A stretch of 64,000 nt of DNA from Brettanomyces bruxellensis (taxonomy: Eukaryota > Ascomycota > Pichiomycetes > Pichiales > Pichiaceae), in the NCBI RefSeq assembly GCF_011074885.1, contig NC_054690.1, positions 2,795,001 through 2,859,000 of the forward strand, written 5' to 3'. The notes under the pieces are model-generated. The model had not been told where the DNA came from, did no database searches, and saw nothing but the letters and a program-made list of their open reading frames with translations. The stretch's first letter is position 1. Every line of letters starts with the position of its first letter. Below, piece after piece: positions 20,647 to 30,058 of the stretch. A program made the position numbers and the translations under genes.

Positions 20647-20946
20647 TTATCCGCTGGAAACGGGTGGAACAATAACAATGCCATCGTTGTTGTGTAGCGG
20701 AATATCTTTACCCACATCACAAAGTTCTATCTCTCTATTCACATTTAAGTATTCTTCATTTAGAGCTATACCACATGTCTCGATTATAAATTGGAAAAAT
20801 GCGTCCCCGTAAAGCTCACCAAGTTTGCATAGAACTTGTTGCAAAGATATTATCTGCGAAGAAGTGACAAACTTTAAATCATCATTCGATCGCCCATTAG
20901 TAAACCTTTTTGCGGGTCCGAAATATTCAATCGAAATAATAATCAT
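20647..20946 (-). CDS. molybdopterin synthase small subunit (MOCS2A/MoaD type), C-terminus Ser-Gly
   Basis: 99 aa, beta-grasp ubiquitin-like. The start MIIISIEYFGPAKRFTNG corresponds to the MoaD opening strand and YFA-x-A-R-E block. IALNEEYLNVN matches the V-N-x-E-Y-V segment, and GIVIVPPVSSG matches the terminal A-x-I-P-P-V-S-G-G. That ending, and the lack of the Urm1-type FLGGLE motif, favour MOCS2A over Urm1. MoaD carries a C-terminal thiocarboxylate that supplies sulfur for molybdopterin, after activation by a Uba4/MOCS3-like enzyme. The penultimate residue here is Ser (AGC) where the family has Gly (GGC would need one base change). A molybdenum cofactor gene in a budding yeast points to nitrate reductase elsewhere in the genome. 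Confidence 0.75.
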   Translation of the reverse strand: MIIISIEYFGPAKRFTNGRSNDDLKFVTSSQIISLQQVLCKLGELYGDAFFQFIIETCGIALNEEYLNVNREIELCDVGKDIPLHNNDGIVIVPPVSSG

Positions 20947-21372
20947 TGTTTCTCATTTGTTTGACATGTTCATCACAAAGTGATACGTTATTCTTGGAAT
21001 AAAACCCGTTGAAAAGAGAAGGCTAAAAAAAAAAAAAAAAAGATGGCCCGGTCTTTCCAAAAAAAAATTAAATAAAAAAAAAAGCACAAATCAAAGTAAT
21101 CGAAAAAGGCGCTAAATTACCCGCGCCTTTTCCTCCGTAAACAAAAGCATCCCACGTTGTCGGGATTTTAGATGAAAAAAGTCGAACAATTTATCAATGA
21201 TATGTGCGTGTACCGTTCGCCAATATATTCTCATCTCTATATGACATAAGCTAAATAGAGCTCAGAGGGTTGGGAGATATTAATTAAACCGAAAATAGTA
21301 TTAGCGATGGGTTCAGTAAATCAATCCTAATATTAACAACCCACGTTTCAAATCGTTTCAAATTTATGTTTA
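20947..21372. other. intergenic upstream of MOCS2A
   Basis: 426 bp with two long A-tracts (21024-21042 and 21057-21082 area), and AAAAAGGCGC ... GCGCCTTTT, an imperfect inverted repeat at about 21103-21129 that could be a GC-core binding site or hairpin. No gene seen. Confidence 0.45.
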
Positions 21373-21627
21373 TCACTTCGATGCTTTCCCCTGTATTTTC
21401 TCGAATAATCTATGTTGTTCATGTTCCTTATGCTCATTTATTTGCTGAAAAATGAAGTTTGCACTCATAAAGAAAGAAGCTTGTGAATGTAGAAATTTGT
21501 CCGTATCAGCAGCTAGCTCGGCTGTCCTAGATGAAAGTTCTGACATTTCATAAAGATTGTGTTGAAGTTCTTTGAGTTGAGAGTTCATTTGCAGTATAAG
21601 CTGCTGGCGTGCGGAATATGTAGGCAT
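21373..21627 (-). CDS. HSK3: small coiled-coil protein, likely DASH complex subunit Hsk3
   Basis: 84 aa. One helical block, QQLILQMNSQLKELQHNLYEMSELSSRTAELAADTDKFL, shows heptad-like hydrophobic spacing. It is followed by HSQASFFMSANFIFQQ, which resembles the conserved tail of Hsk3 (short helix, then a G/S-W/F-x-x-x-x-F/Y-I-F pattern). Yeast Hsk3 is about 70 aa. The DASH ring couples kinetochores to microtubule plus ends. Small DASH subunits are hard to tell apart by eye, so the assignment is tentative. The ORF starts at a proper ATG and shows coding character against an AT-rich background. Confidence 0.55.
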   Translation of the reverse strand: MPTYSARQQLILQMNSQLKELQHNLYEMSELSSRTAELAADTDKFLHSQASFFMSANFIFQQINEHKEHEQHRLFEKIQGKASK

Positions 21628-22161
21628 TACTGAGTAATGATGATGTGAATTCTATCGGCGATAAGATTTATTGAGCGTAAATATGTATAGACAAAGAGAA
21701 TGTTCCAGTATATTTCAAAATCGGTATTACAGTTTGACACGCGGGAAAGCAAAAGAGCTTAGTTTTTTTTCCATGCAGATAGTGCGTATATCCTCTTGAA
21801 TAGCGCGTGTGGGGTATTCAAATAACAAAATAAAGGAGGCGCTTGAGATGCTTTGTTCAGATAAGTTTTACTTTGTTAGCTAAGGTGGAAGAAAACAAAC
21901 CAGTGGCACGCCAAATGAGTCGCGCAGTTTCGGTTGGGATTTTTCCGGTCTGGGGTATAAGAAAAAAAAAGTATTTCACTATAAATAAGTAGCATCCGTG
22001 GTACGAAAATAAACTGTCCCCTACTTCTATACGAATACGAGCCCGTACCATATTTACGTAGCATAGTATTTGGCAACGGAACCTGATAGTTTTGAACACG
22101 AGAGGCGGTTACAGCTAGATATAGAGGAAGTTAGACGAATAACAGCAGTTAACTTACAAAA
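21628..22161. other. divergent intergenic HSK3-like / tilS-like
   Basis: 534 bp shared upstream region. Minus-strand ORFs of 60-80 codons lie here (21857-22099) but lack recognisable features. Confidence 0.45.
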
Positions 22162-23640
22162 ATGTCAACAGGTGTTTATACGAAGTTCTTGGCCAACTTG
22201 ACAAGGATCTTCGCTGCTGACCTACATGCCTTTCCCGCATGCATAGCAGTGGCATTATCGGGTGGTGCCGATTCTATGGCACTATTGAACATGCTTGTTA
22301 GACTTAAAGAAGAAAAGCTTCAAAACTTGCACATTCATGCCATAACCGTGAACCATAATGTTCGCCCTGAAAGTGCCGAGGAAGCTCAAGAAGTGGGAGA
22401 AGTTGTTTCTAAATTACCTGTTGAGCATCATATTCTTGATATCAATCAGAAGATAGGTCCAAAGCAGATGGAGAAGAATGCTAGAGAGCTAAGATACAAA
22501 CTTTTGCTAGGAGCTTGTGAGAAAGTTGGTGCGGGTGATATTTTTATGGGTCATCATCGAAGTGATCAGCTGGAGACGTTTCTACTTCGAATGTTGAATA
22601 ATTCCACTTTGTTTGGATTGAGATCTATGAAGCCGGTTAGTAATTATCCTATTGTATCACCAAATTTAGACTTAAAGGTGGTTAGGCCAATGCTGAATAT
22701 AGACAAAAGTGAGATTCTGAGCTATTGCAAGAGTGCGGGGCTCAAGTGGTTTGAGGATAGAACTAACTTCATTCCTGGTCTCACAAAACGGAATTACTTC
22801 CGTTCCCTACTCAAAGATGATAAGAATAAGTTGCCACCAGCCTTGCAGAAGTCAAAGATTCTTGACTCGTTGGCAAAGGTTGAAAGCTTCAACAAGATTG
22901 TGGATTTAAGAATGAACAATATTAGGAAAAGACTTCAGGAGGAGGGTGCGGATGTCATAGATCCAAAGACCATGTCTTTGAAACTTTTCTTCCCTGCAGA
23001 CATGATTGGTCCGCTTAATTATGTTGCTTTGGACAGATATCTCTTCTTGGACATGTACCAAGTTAGTGCAAGTGCAAACTATTTCCATGAATTCACTAAG
23101 GTGGATGATAAGTACTCGACTTTTATTCCAAAAGTTACTGGAAGGAAAGATAAATCCTCTTTGATTGAAGATATTTGGAACGGCAAGAAGCCAAGCAGAT
23201 TTACGCTTCTAAAGTGTCAATTTGACGTCAAGCGTTCTGATGATGGTATCGAGATGGAAATCAGTAGAGCAAATGAAGATCCTCGTAGGGGATTTCACGT
23301 GCTTCCATTTGATATCAAATCTGGAGAGCCAACGCAGTGGTTATTTTTCGATGAGAGACTCTTCCTGAAGTTTAGTTGTATCGATCCAAATATGAGTGGT
23401 CGGTATAGACTAGAGATTTTCAAAGATAAAGTTCACTTAGATATTTTGAAGAAGAGTTTTGCAAGATATTCAGGATTCAAGAAGTTGCTTAACAAGTATC
23501 ACGTTCCAGTCTTGATCCGCTCGGGTGAGTCCGGTGATTCTGATAAGATTGTTGGATTCCCTACTTTGTGGAAATATGCAGATGACGTCAAACCGGGTAG
23601 CATTGTTTGCGAGATGAAGATGAAGCGTGCGTTGCTTTGA
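22162..23640 (+). CDS. tRNA(Ile)-lysidine synthase-like PP-loop ATPase, probably mitochondrial
   Basis: 492 aa. The N-type ATP pyrophosphatase signature SGGADS is at residues 33-38, in ALSGGADSMALL. HAITVNHNVRPES, MGHHRSDQLETFLLRMLNNS (family H-H-x-D-D-Q-x-E-T motif, with S for the first D) and the KSEILSYCKSAGLKWFEDRTN block follow; all are TilS hallmarks. The protein is longer than bacterial TilS cores. TilS changes C34 of tRNA-Ile(CAU) to lysidine so that AUA is read as Ile. In fungi this serves the mitochondrial genome. The N-terminus is amphipathic and weakly basic but is not a classical presequence. I do not know a named yeast gene for it. Confidence 0.85.
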   Translation: MSTGVYTKFLANLTRIFAADLHAFPACIAVALSGGADSMALLNMLVRLKEEKLQNLHIHAITVNHNVRPESAEEAQEVGEVVSKLPVEHHILDINQKIGPKQMEKNARELRYKLLLGACEKVGAGDIFMGHHRSDQLETFLLRMLNNSTLFGLRSMKPVSNYPIVSPNLDLKVVRPMLNIDKSEILSYCKSAGLKWFEDRTNFIPGLTKRNYFRSLLKDDKNKLPPALQKSKILDSLAKVESFNKIVDLRMNNIRKRLQEEGADVIDPKTMSLKLFFPADMIGPLNYVALDRYLFLDMYQVSASANYFHEFTKVDDKYSTFIPKVTGRKDKSSLIEDIWNGKKPSRFTLLKCQFDVKRSDDGIEMEISRANEDPRRGFHVLPFDIKSGEPTQWLFFDERLFLKFSCIDPNMSGRYRLEIFKDKVHLDILKKSFARYSGFKKLLNKYHVPVLIRSGESGDSDKIVGFPTLWKYADDVKPGSIVCEMKMKRALL

Positions 23641-24807
23641 TACCTTCGCCAAGTTTGAGACTAAGCCGATCACAATATTTGATAAAAAAATAATAATAAA
23701 ATGAAAACAGCACGTATGACCTAATGGATCATTATCACTTTCCTAAGCAATTTGTGCATCGCTTCTGGTCATATGACTTTGGATTGAATATCTTTAGGTA
23801 TTATTATTAGCACAAACTATATTATTAACAGTTTTTCTTTGTCACCCTTTTCCCTTTGTTTTTTGTTTTGATTATTATTCATTATATAAAAAGGTATGCA
23901 TATAGAAATGGAATAAACCGGATTAGAAAAGCTGTAACATTAGGGTAGATCACATATATATGCGAGGCATTGTATCGGCTCATTTCCGGGATTGTTTTTT
24001 GTGAATAACCTTTGTTCTTTTTCTTTGTTCTCCACAATTTAACACGGAACCGGTTTTGAAGACAGAAGAATAGCATGCGACAAAATTTTTTTTAATATTT
24101 TGGTTTGCACTAATGCCGGCCGTTCTGATTAACCATCCTAAATTCACCTATAATAACTAGTATGTTGTTTTCATAAAGAGATACTATTATTTTGCAACTA
24201 ATCCAAACGACAGTTGAAATACCTGAATTTCCCCTATGCGAATTTAAATTTTCTTATTATATGTTTTCTTTGGACGATAAGCGTTTTTTATTATCTCTTT
24301 TTTTTTGTCTTGTTTTTCTGTTTGATTGTGATCCGTTTCCCCTCTGGTTAATTTGTGAGGGAAAGAGGAGTAACAATGCAATTTTTCGTGGAATCAGACA
24401 GTTTCTTTTTTTGTTTTGTAGGCAATATGTAATAATAATCGTCGAATTGGGTTGCTTGCTTTCTTTGAAAAATAAAATATACCCTTCATTATTGTGCAAA
24501 AACCCCGAGCTCCGCGAAACAATCCCTCGGTAGTAGGGCATTGGCAGATGGGAGAGGAAGACGCATGATAATCGAGGCATATGGAAATTTGAAGAAGGGG
24601 GTAATAATTTAGGGTCGTTTCTACCTTTTTATTGCCATGTGATAGTCATATGATCGTTGAGAGTACTTATATACATTTCTTTTCTTTTGAAAGACTTGTT
24701 GGAGGGTCGTATCCAATATAGCGCAAAGTTACTTTCTGCAGAAAATATTTGTCTTGTGATATTTGTATACTAAAACAAATTGATGTATACTAACACAGAA
24801 CACAGAC
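23641..24807. other. long intergenic region before PPxY protein gene
   Basis: 1.17 kb. Overlapping ORFs on both strands (24192-24580) are F/L-rich products of T-rich DNA and are not credible. A GC-richer patch at 24500-24560 has CCGAG ... CTCGG in inverted orientation, like a zinc-cluster factor site. A likely TATA (TATATA) lies at 24668. The length suggests a regulated promoter. Confidence 0.45.
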
Positions 24808-26070
24808 ATGCCTGCCACAGAACCTCCACTATACTTAGACATTTACTCTACAATGGGTAAGAGTCATTTGACGGAACCACATGTTTCAAATTCAGAGATG
24901 CAGCAAATTAGTCCTGGACAATCATCCTCTCCCTCAAGCTCTTTACCACCACCTTATTCACCATCAGTCAGGCACATTTCAATAGGATATTGTCTTGATG
25001 AGGGTGCTGAGATCAAAACCGGCCAACCCGGAAGCTTCTTCCCTGTCATAGTGTCAATAGAGTCTACAAAACTTATCATCAGGAGATTGCACGGAAAGAT
25101 TGCAAAATGTGTTTCAAAGCTTTTTGATGATCTCGATCCAAGCAGTATAGATCCAGATTTGAATATAAAGTCTAACAGGGTACGTAATATTATGAGAATA
25201 AGGAGTTATAGCATGTCACCACCACCGAGGCGCAATAGTTTTTCCCAAGTACTACATTTATTACCCTTTAGAAAAAGAAGCAGGTCTACTTCATGCGTGA
25301 CTCCAGTGAATAAGGTCTCTAGTAAGATGGTGCTGACAACGCAACTATTAACTTACAAACCCCTACTCACTGAAAGCAGAATTGTTGCTTTCTCTCCCAT
25401 TGAACACGCTATGGAATCATTACAAAAAGACTCGACTCTTTTTGGCAGCTGGTCGCTTCAAGAGCTCGTGAAGTATGGAAATGCGTGCGATTATTCCTCA
25501 AAGGCATTTGCTCTGCGTCTCATATTTCCATCTGATCAGTTATTAATTGCAAGCTATAATCCCTTCACATTCATTCAATTATTTTACAAGCTTAATATTG
25601 CACATGAGCTTTCGCTCGATTTAGATCTTCGTGTGGTTCTTCCAACAGATTATTGCACGCCGAGACGCCGCAGACAAAGTAATACAATCCGTTCCCAAGC
25701 ACTCAGTTCTGGAACAAGGCTTTCTTCAACTTCAATGGATTACTCCCATTCTGACTCGGTGTCATCTATTGTTTCATCCGAGGATGATTTTGTTGATCAT
25801 AGTCGCCCACATAGTAATTCGATTGAATCTTATCTTAGCTTGTCGACTCACTCGACGAATTTACCCACACCAGATTCTTGTTCGTTATTTTCCCAGGTTA
25901 ATAGAGAGAATTCTGACGTGACGGAGCAGCATGAAGGTACAGAAGCTACGGATATACCCAATATAAAGATTTCCTCCGATTTTGATGATCAGCCAAATGA
26001 TTTGCATGAAGAATTAATTTTTGCACTGAGATGTATGAAAAACTGCCGAAATCATACAACAATATTTTAG
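24808..26070 (+). CDS. unrecognised Ser-rich protein with PPPY motif
   Basis: 420 aa, function not recognised. The N-terminus has a SSSLPPPYSPS stretch (residues about 47-57) containing PPxY, the class of motif bound by WW domains of Rsp5-type ubiquitin ligases. The middle (about 65-285) looks folded, with beta-like segments (FFPVIVSIESTKLIIRRLHG, ALRLIFPSDQLLIASYNPFTFIQLFYKL, LDLRVVLPTDY). It is interrupted by basic Ser-rich loops (RSYSMSPPPRRNS, RKRSRSTS) that look like kinase sites. The last 135 residues are Ser/Asp-rich and disordered. An arrestin-like adaptor is conceivable from the beta content plus PPxY, but I cannot show it. The start is an ATG after a plausible TATA and leader. Confidence 0.6.
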   Translation: MPATEPPLYLDIYSTMGKSHLTEPHVSNSEMQQISPGQSSSPSSSLPPPYSPSVRHISIGYCLDEGAEIKTGQPGSFFPVIVSIESTKLIIRRLHGKIAKCVSKLFDDLDPSSIDPDLNIKSNRVRNIMRIRSYSMSPPPRRNSFSQVLHLLPFRKRSRSTSCVTPVNKVSSKMVLTTQLLTYKPLLTESRIVAFSPIEHAMESLQKDSTLFGSWSLQELVKYGNACDYSSKAFALRLIFPSDQLLIASYNPFTFIQLFYKLNIAHELSLDLDLRVVLPTDYCTPRRRRQSNTIRSQALSSGTRLSSTSMDYSHSDSVSSIVSSEDDFVDHSRPHSNSIESYLSLSTHSTNLPTPDSCSLFSQVNRENSDVTEQHEGTEATDIPNIKISSDFDDQPNDLHEELIFALRCMKNCRNHTTIF

Positions 26071-26368
26071 TGGTTTAACACTTATACTCTCGATTTCTTC
26101 AACTATTAGTGCCTGAGGCACTAACTAAAATGTTTGCATCCGGTATGCTATTCATATTCAATTCAATCCGTTTTATATCATTTTAATTTATCATCCTTTA
26201 TACATTTAAATATTCGTTATCTTTCGGGAATAGGAAAATAACTTTGTATTTTGGTAAACGCTTCCGAAATATTTAACTTTATTGGGATTGTTCACCCACT
26301 TAAAGGTCTAGCGTAAACTAAGCAACGCTAGCAACGCAAGCATTTTTATAATTTGTAAATTTATGATT

Positions 26369-27529
26369 TTAATCAGAGATACTTAGGTATTCTGCGTAAT
26401 TCTTGTCCAGCTTTTGAAGAGTGATACCCGGTCCTAGTTTTTCTAGCTGTTCAAACGTGTCCTTAAGAAGCCCTGTATGTCTATTTTGTGCACCTTCTTT
26501 GCGACTTATGAGAAACTCATAGCGGTCATCTTCACATTTCTGATTCTGGCGTTCTTCCCAATAAAGGCCATCTAACCCAAGATCAGACTCCAACAAAATA
26601 TTTTGGACACCAACATAATGAAGTTCAAATGCCTTACGTAACCTTTCCTTGTATCGCTCTAAATTTAGCACCTTGCTGATGCTAAACTTGATGTTTGGAA
26701 AAGATTTTGTATAAACTCTAATTTGTTCGATCGAGCCTGAATATGAGTGTAAGTCTATCCATTCGCTCGAATAGGTTTTGCCGTTTCCTCCTCCGAAGAT
26801 TTCTTTTAAAATGTTAAACAGCTTACCATCATTTCCAACACAATGTAAACTAATATGCCTATGTAGTTTCTTTGCCAATAAGAGAAATTGTTTCAAAATT
26901 TTGACCTGATGTTCCATGCTTGTTCTAAATGGGGATCGATCAGTACATTCAAAAACCTTACTTTTTAATTTTGGATTGTCGATCCATTCCTGGCACTCTT
27001 TAACCCCTAAATATCCACATTGAGGAACCCTGAACACTTTATCAATTCCAATTTCACCAATTCCACTCTTCGGATTTTCTAATAGAAGTTGCTCTATCCT
27101 CTTTATAAATTCAGGGAAGTATATTGGAACAGGTAAAGCCATGAGTAATTCGTCTGATATTTCCTTTGAGGGTTGAAAAATTGAACTGTAATGCTTTCTT
27201 TTTATTTCCATCGTTGTCAAGTATCCGTCTTCCTGATCAAAATTTTCAAACGTAAATAAATGTGAAAACCAAGGATGCACGCCGTAATTCGGATTTACGA
27301 AGCAGGGAAAGTTCTCCGAAAGATCGTGAATCAAACTATAGTCTATAAAGTTCGTCGACATCATATTTAAGCAATATCGTTTTTGAATATTGAAGCCTCG
27401 CTCAAAATCTATCTTTCTGCTCAATTGTAGTTTTAAGTTGTTGTACTTCGTGTGAGTTACCCCAGGAGAAAGATGGCAGTGTGCATCGAATAAGTATTCC
27501 TGTCCAGAAATTTGTGTGTAAGTCGTCAT
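26369..27529 (-). CDS. TatD-family metal-dependent hydrolase (YMR262W-like)
   Basis: 386 aa. TatD signatures appear in order: FDAHCHL at residues 14-20 (H17, H19 as metal ligands), NYGVHPWFSH, GIGEIGIDKV (metal-bridging Glu), ISLHCVG, DLHSYSG, and LLESDLGLDG (catalytic Asp). The family contains deoxyribonucleases/exonucleases with a TIM-barrel fold. S. cerevisiae YMR262W is a diverged relative of about 313 aa, and this protein has a longer first half with inserted loops. The exact substrate is unknown. It lies downstream of and in the same direction as the Artemis-like gene, with about 216 bp between, and convergent with the PPxY protein gene. Confidence 0.8.
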   Translation of the reverse strand: MTTYTQISGQEYLFDAHCHLSPGVTHTKYNNLKLQLSRKIDFERGFNIQKRYCLNMMSTNFIDYSLIHDLSENFPCFVNPNYGVHPWFSHLFTFENFDQEDGYLTTMEIKRKHYSSIFQPSKEISDELLMALPVPIYFPEFIKRIEQLLLENPKSGIGEIGIDKVFRVPQCGYLGVKECQEWIDNPKLKSKVFECTDRSPFRTSMEHQVKILKQFLLLAKKLHRHISLHCVGNDGKLFNILKEIFGGGNGKTYSSEWIDLHSYSGSIEQIRVYTKSFPNIKFSISKVLNLERYKERLRKAFELHYVGVQNILLESDLGLDGLYWEERQNQKCEDDRYEFLISRKEGAQNRHTGLLKDTFEQLEKLGPGITLQKLDKNYAEYLSISD

Positions 27530-27745
27530 GCTATCTTAGCTTGAATACAAGACAGTTCACCCTTTTATTTCTCAATCAATGTTGTTTGCTTTTGAAATAA
27601 AAGGCATATAATCTGTGATGCATAGAGTAGCTAGTTCATGAGCAAATTTGATATGATCGCGGCCTAGAAATTTTTCACCAAAGAGCGTTTCTCGCTTTCC
27701 CAAAAATCTTTTTACCCCATGAACCTAATTTTAATTTCACCTCCT

Positions 27746-29624
27746 TCATATTAAATGTGAAATCCTTTCCCTTATTTTAGTGATATTTCTTGCACGTAAC
27801 TTTCTTCTCTTTTTCTTTTGGGAGTTTTCGTTACACTCGATGAAGTCACAATTATAACGGTTTCGACTGTTCGTTGGTTTGACGTCAACCTCAAATTTAG
27901 TCCACCGGGAGTATTTCGCATATGACGCAGATGTAGACGAAGATGCGTCGCTAGCTGTTGCCGAAGAATTAAAAGAGCACGTTACGTGAAACGAAGTGGA
28001 ATTCTCGGATTTCAGTTTTTCATCAATTTCAATGTTCTTTGCAACCATCGCACCTTTAAGCTGTCCTGATGATTTTGAACTTTGAGAATCAGTTGAATTC
28101 GAATCACTTGGGCTTAGCGGTGTATTTCTACTGATACCTCTATTTATGGCATTGGAAAGGTCCTCTATAGCATTTTTACGATTTCGTGTCACAACAGCCC
28201 GGTCACACCCAGAGAGTACGTTCAGGCGTGATATTGCAAATTTCTCTGAAAATTGAGTTCTTTTGTATCCGCTGAACTGACCCATAAATTCGAGCTCATG
28301 TCGTTTATCTTCATTTTTTAACAAGCTATAGTCCCAATAATTAACTATTTCGATTTTTTCCTTATTATTAATGGGGGATTGTCCGTACTTGGAAATCATT
28401 TCATTATCATATCTGAAGTTTTGACAAAGGCAAGCAAATGAAAAGTATCTCTTCATAGTAAATCCTCTCATCCATGTTCGGACGTCACTTACTATAGGAT
28501 ATAATTCGCAAACATGTTGCTTGAATAATGATATAAATGTAAGGCATTCCCGACATGAACTGTGTCTAGAAAATATGAATCGAAGATCTAATGGCAGAAA
28601 TAATCCAGTCTCTTTATTTTGTATGTACGCCTTTGAGACTCTAGTCGTAGAATTTCCGGTGTTATAATTAAAATCGCATGAATAAAATGTATACTTCATA
28701 TTAGTCCGTTTTTCAACAGAATTAAATTCTTCCATTCTCTTCTCGCCGTACATATTGTCAAATTCAAATTTTGTCAGGTCTATTGATGCTGATATTGATA
28801 CCATACATTGGTCAAACTCTTTCCCAATAAAAAATTGGTATCTTGTATCTAAACAGGATGTGTTCCCTTCGCATTGCACCAGGAGACTATCTAAAGTGTC
28901 GACTGGGTTGACATACAACTGCGAATGATCTTTTGGATGATGAACGTAGCGAAATCTTCGTTTCATTTCCTCCCCAAAAGTAAAGCTCTGAACCCCAAAC
29001 GCATCTGCTAGCCGTATCCAAACCTCTTCAAATCCAAAAGTTGTGTTCAATAATCGGAATGTGGTTCCTTTTGGGTATTTCCGAATCATGTTAATTAGTT
29101 TCCTAATTCCGATGTATCTATCCATTATATCAATATTTTGAGTTCTGTACGCAAAAGTTGTATCAAGATATATGGCATCCAAGCATGCGGTGCCTCGCTG
29201 TGTATTTCATTAGTTTCTGGTTCATTTTTAAGGAAAAAATTGTTGGCATATCGAATCTTGCATCTCCTGTAAATAATACATTCTTATCATGCGTTTCAAA
29301 GAGAATCATGGCAGATCCCAAGCAATGGTATATTGGAATAAATGTGACTCTAATCTTTCCCTGACCCAAGGTTAATGTTTTGTTCATCGGACATGGCCGC
29401 AATTTGTCGAGGTTTTTATTATATTTTGATTTTTCCAATGAACAAATTAGTTTCTTTGTGATTTCTGTGCAGTATATTTGAAGGTTTCCAATGGAATTAG
29501 CAAGACCCGATAGATGATCAGAATGTGCATGAGAAATGAAACCATAATGCACCTGATCAGTCAATTTTATGAAATTGTCCACCCGTATGTAGGGAATTTC
29601 TGGAATTATGCCGCTAAACTGCAT
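27746..29624 (-). CDS. Artemis/SNM1-like metallo-beta-lactamase nuclease, interrupted by a +1 frameshift
   Basis: Two overlapping frames: 29624-29163 (153 codons) and 29182-27746 (478 codons). Dropping one base at 29180 joins RHRML to DAIYLDTTF and gives a 625-residue product. Motifs: ISHAHSDHLSG (residues 30-40, metal ligands H32, H34, D36, H37), HCLGSAMILF, FTGDARFD and YLDTTF, all core beta-CASP nuclease signatures. The metallo-beta-lactamase domain begins at the very N-terminus after F-S-G-I-I-P-E-I-P-Y-I-R-V-D-N-F, as in Artemis (DCLRE1C). S. cerevisiae Pso2 has a long N-terminal extension. The C-terminal third is Ser-rich and ends in a basic KKKRRKLR segment. Family role: DNA end processing or crosslink repair. 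The shift site reads ATG CTT GGA TGC. It may be a sequencing error, a pseudogene lesion or programmed +1 slippage on CUU. Confidence 0.8.
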
Positions 29625-30058
29625 ATCCTCTCTAATTACTCAAACACCTTTTTCAAATTTCAAAAGTGAGCATCACAAATGATCAGCAAAAGGCAGTGAT
29701 ACAACGACTGATAAGAAGGATGACTAGTTACAGGCATATGTAATAGCGAGAGCGCTTTGGCAGTGCTTTTTTTTTTTTTTTTATGATTAGACTTGGTGCT
29801 TACTACCTTCAAATTCTCCTTTCACTCTAAGTCTAACTTTCAGTCATTTTACCACCCATGAATAGCTTGATTTATATCCAGTTGAAAATAAATTCGGCTA
29901 CAACTAACTAAGGAAAACAAAATAACATAAGCGTGTTCTTTCCTAAGATCAAAAACTGCCAACAACTACCCTATTGGAATAGAAAGTCATCAAATCGTCT
30001 ATACAGTTCGTAATAACAGATAAAAGGAAAATAAAAATTTGGAGGCAAGAAGTTCTGA
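29625..30058. other. intergenic between Artemis-like gene and PDX1
   Basis: 434 bp. It contains a 17-18 bp T-tract at about 29767-29783 and no gene. It holds the promoter of the Artemis-like gene and the 3' region of PDX1. Confidence 0.5.

Noticed and set aside
20647..20946. Calling this gene URM1
   Set aside because: The V-P-P-V-S-x-G ending and N-E-E-Y-L block are MoaD/MOCS2A features. The Urm1 F-L-G-G-L-E motif and H-G-G ending are absent.
21857..22099. 80-codon minus ORF, perhaps with a pyrimidine-rich 3' splice site
   Set aside because: There is no consensus donor or branch point and no recognisable product. It lies in a divergent promoter.
24192..24580. Overlapping ORFs of about 110 codons on both strands
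   Set aside because: Their products are F/L- or K/N-rich, mirror the T-rich DNA and have no conserved motif.
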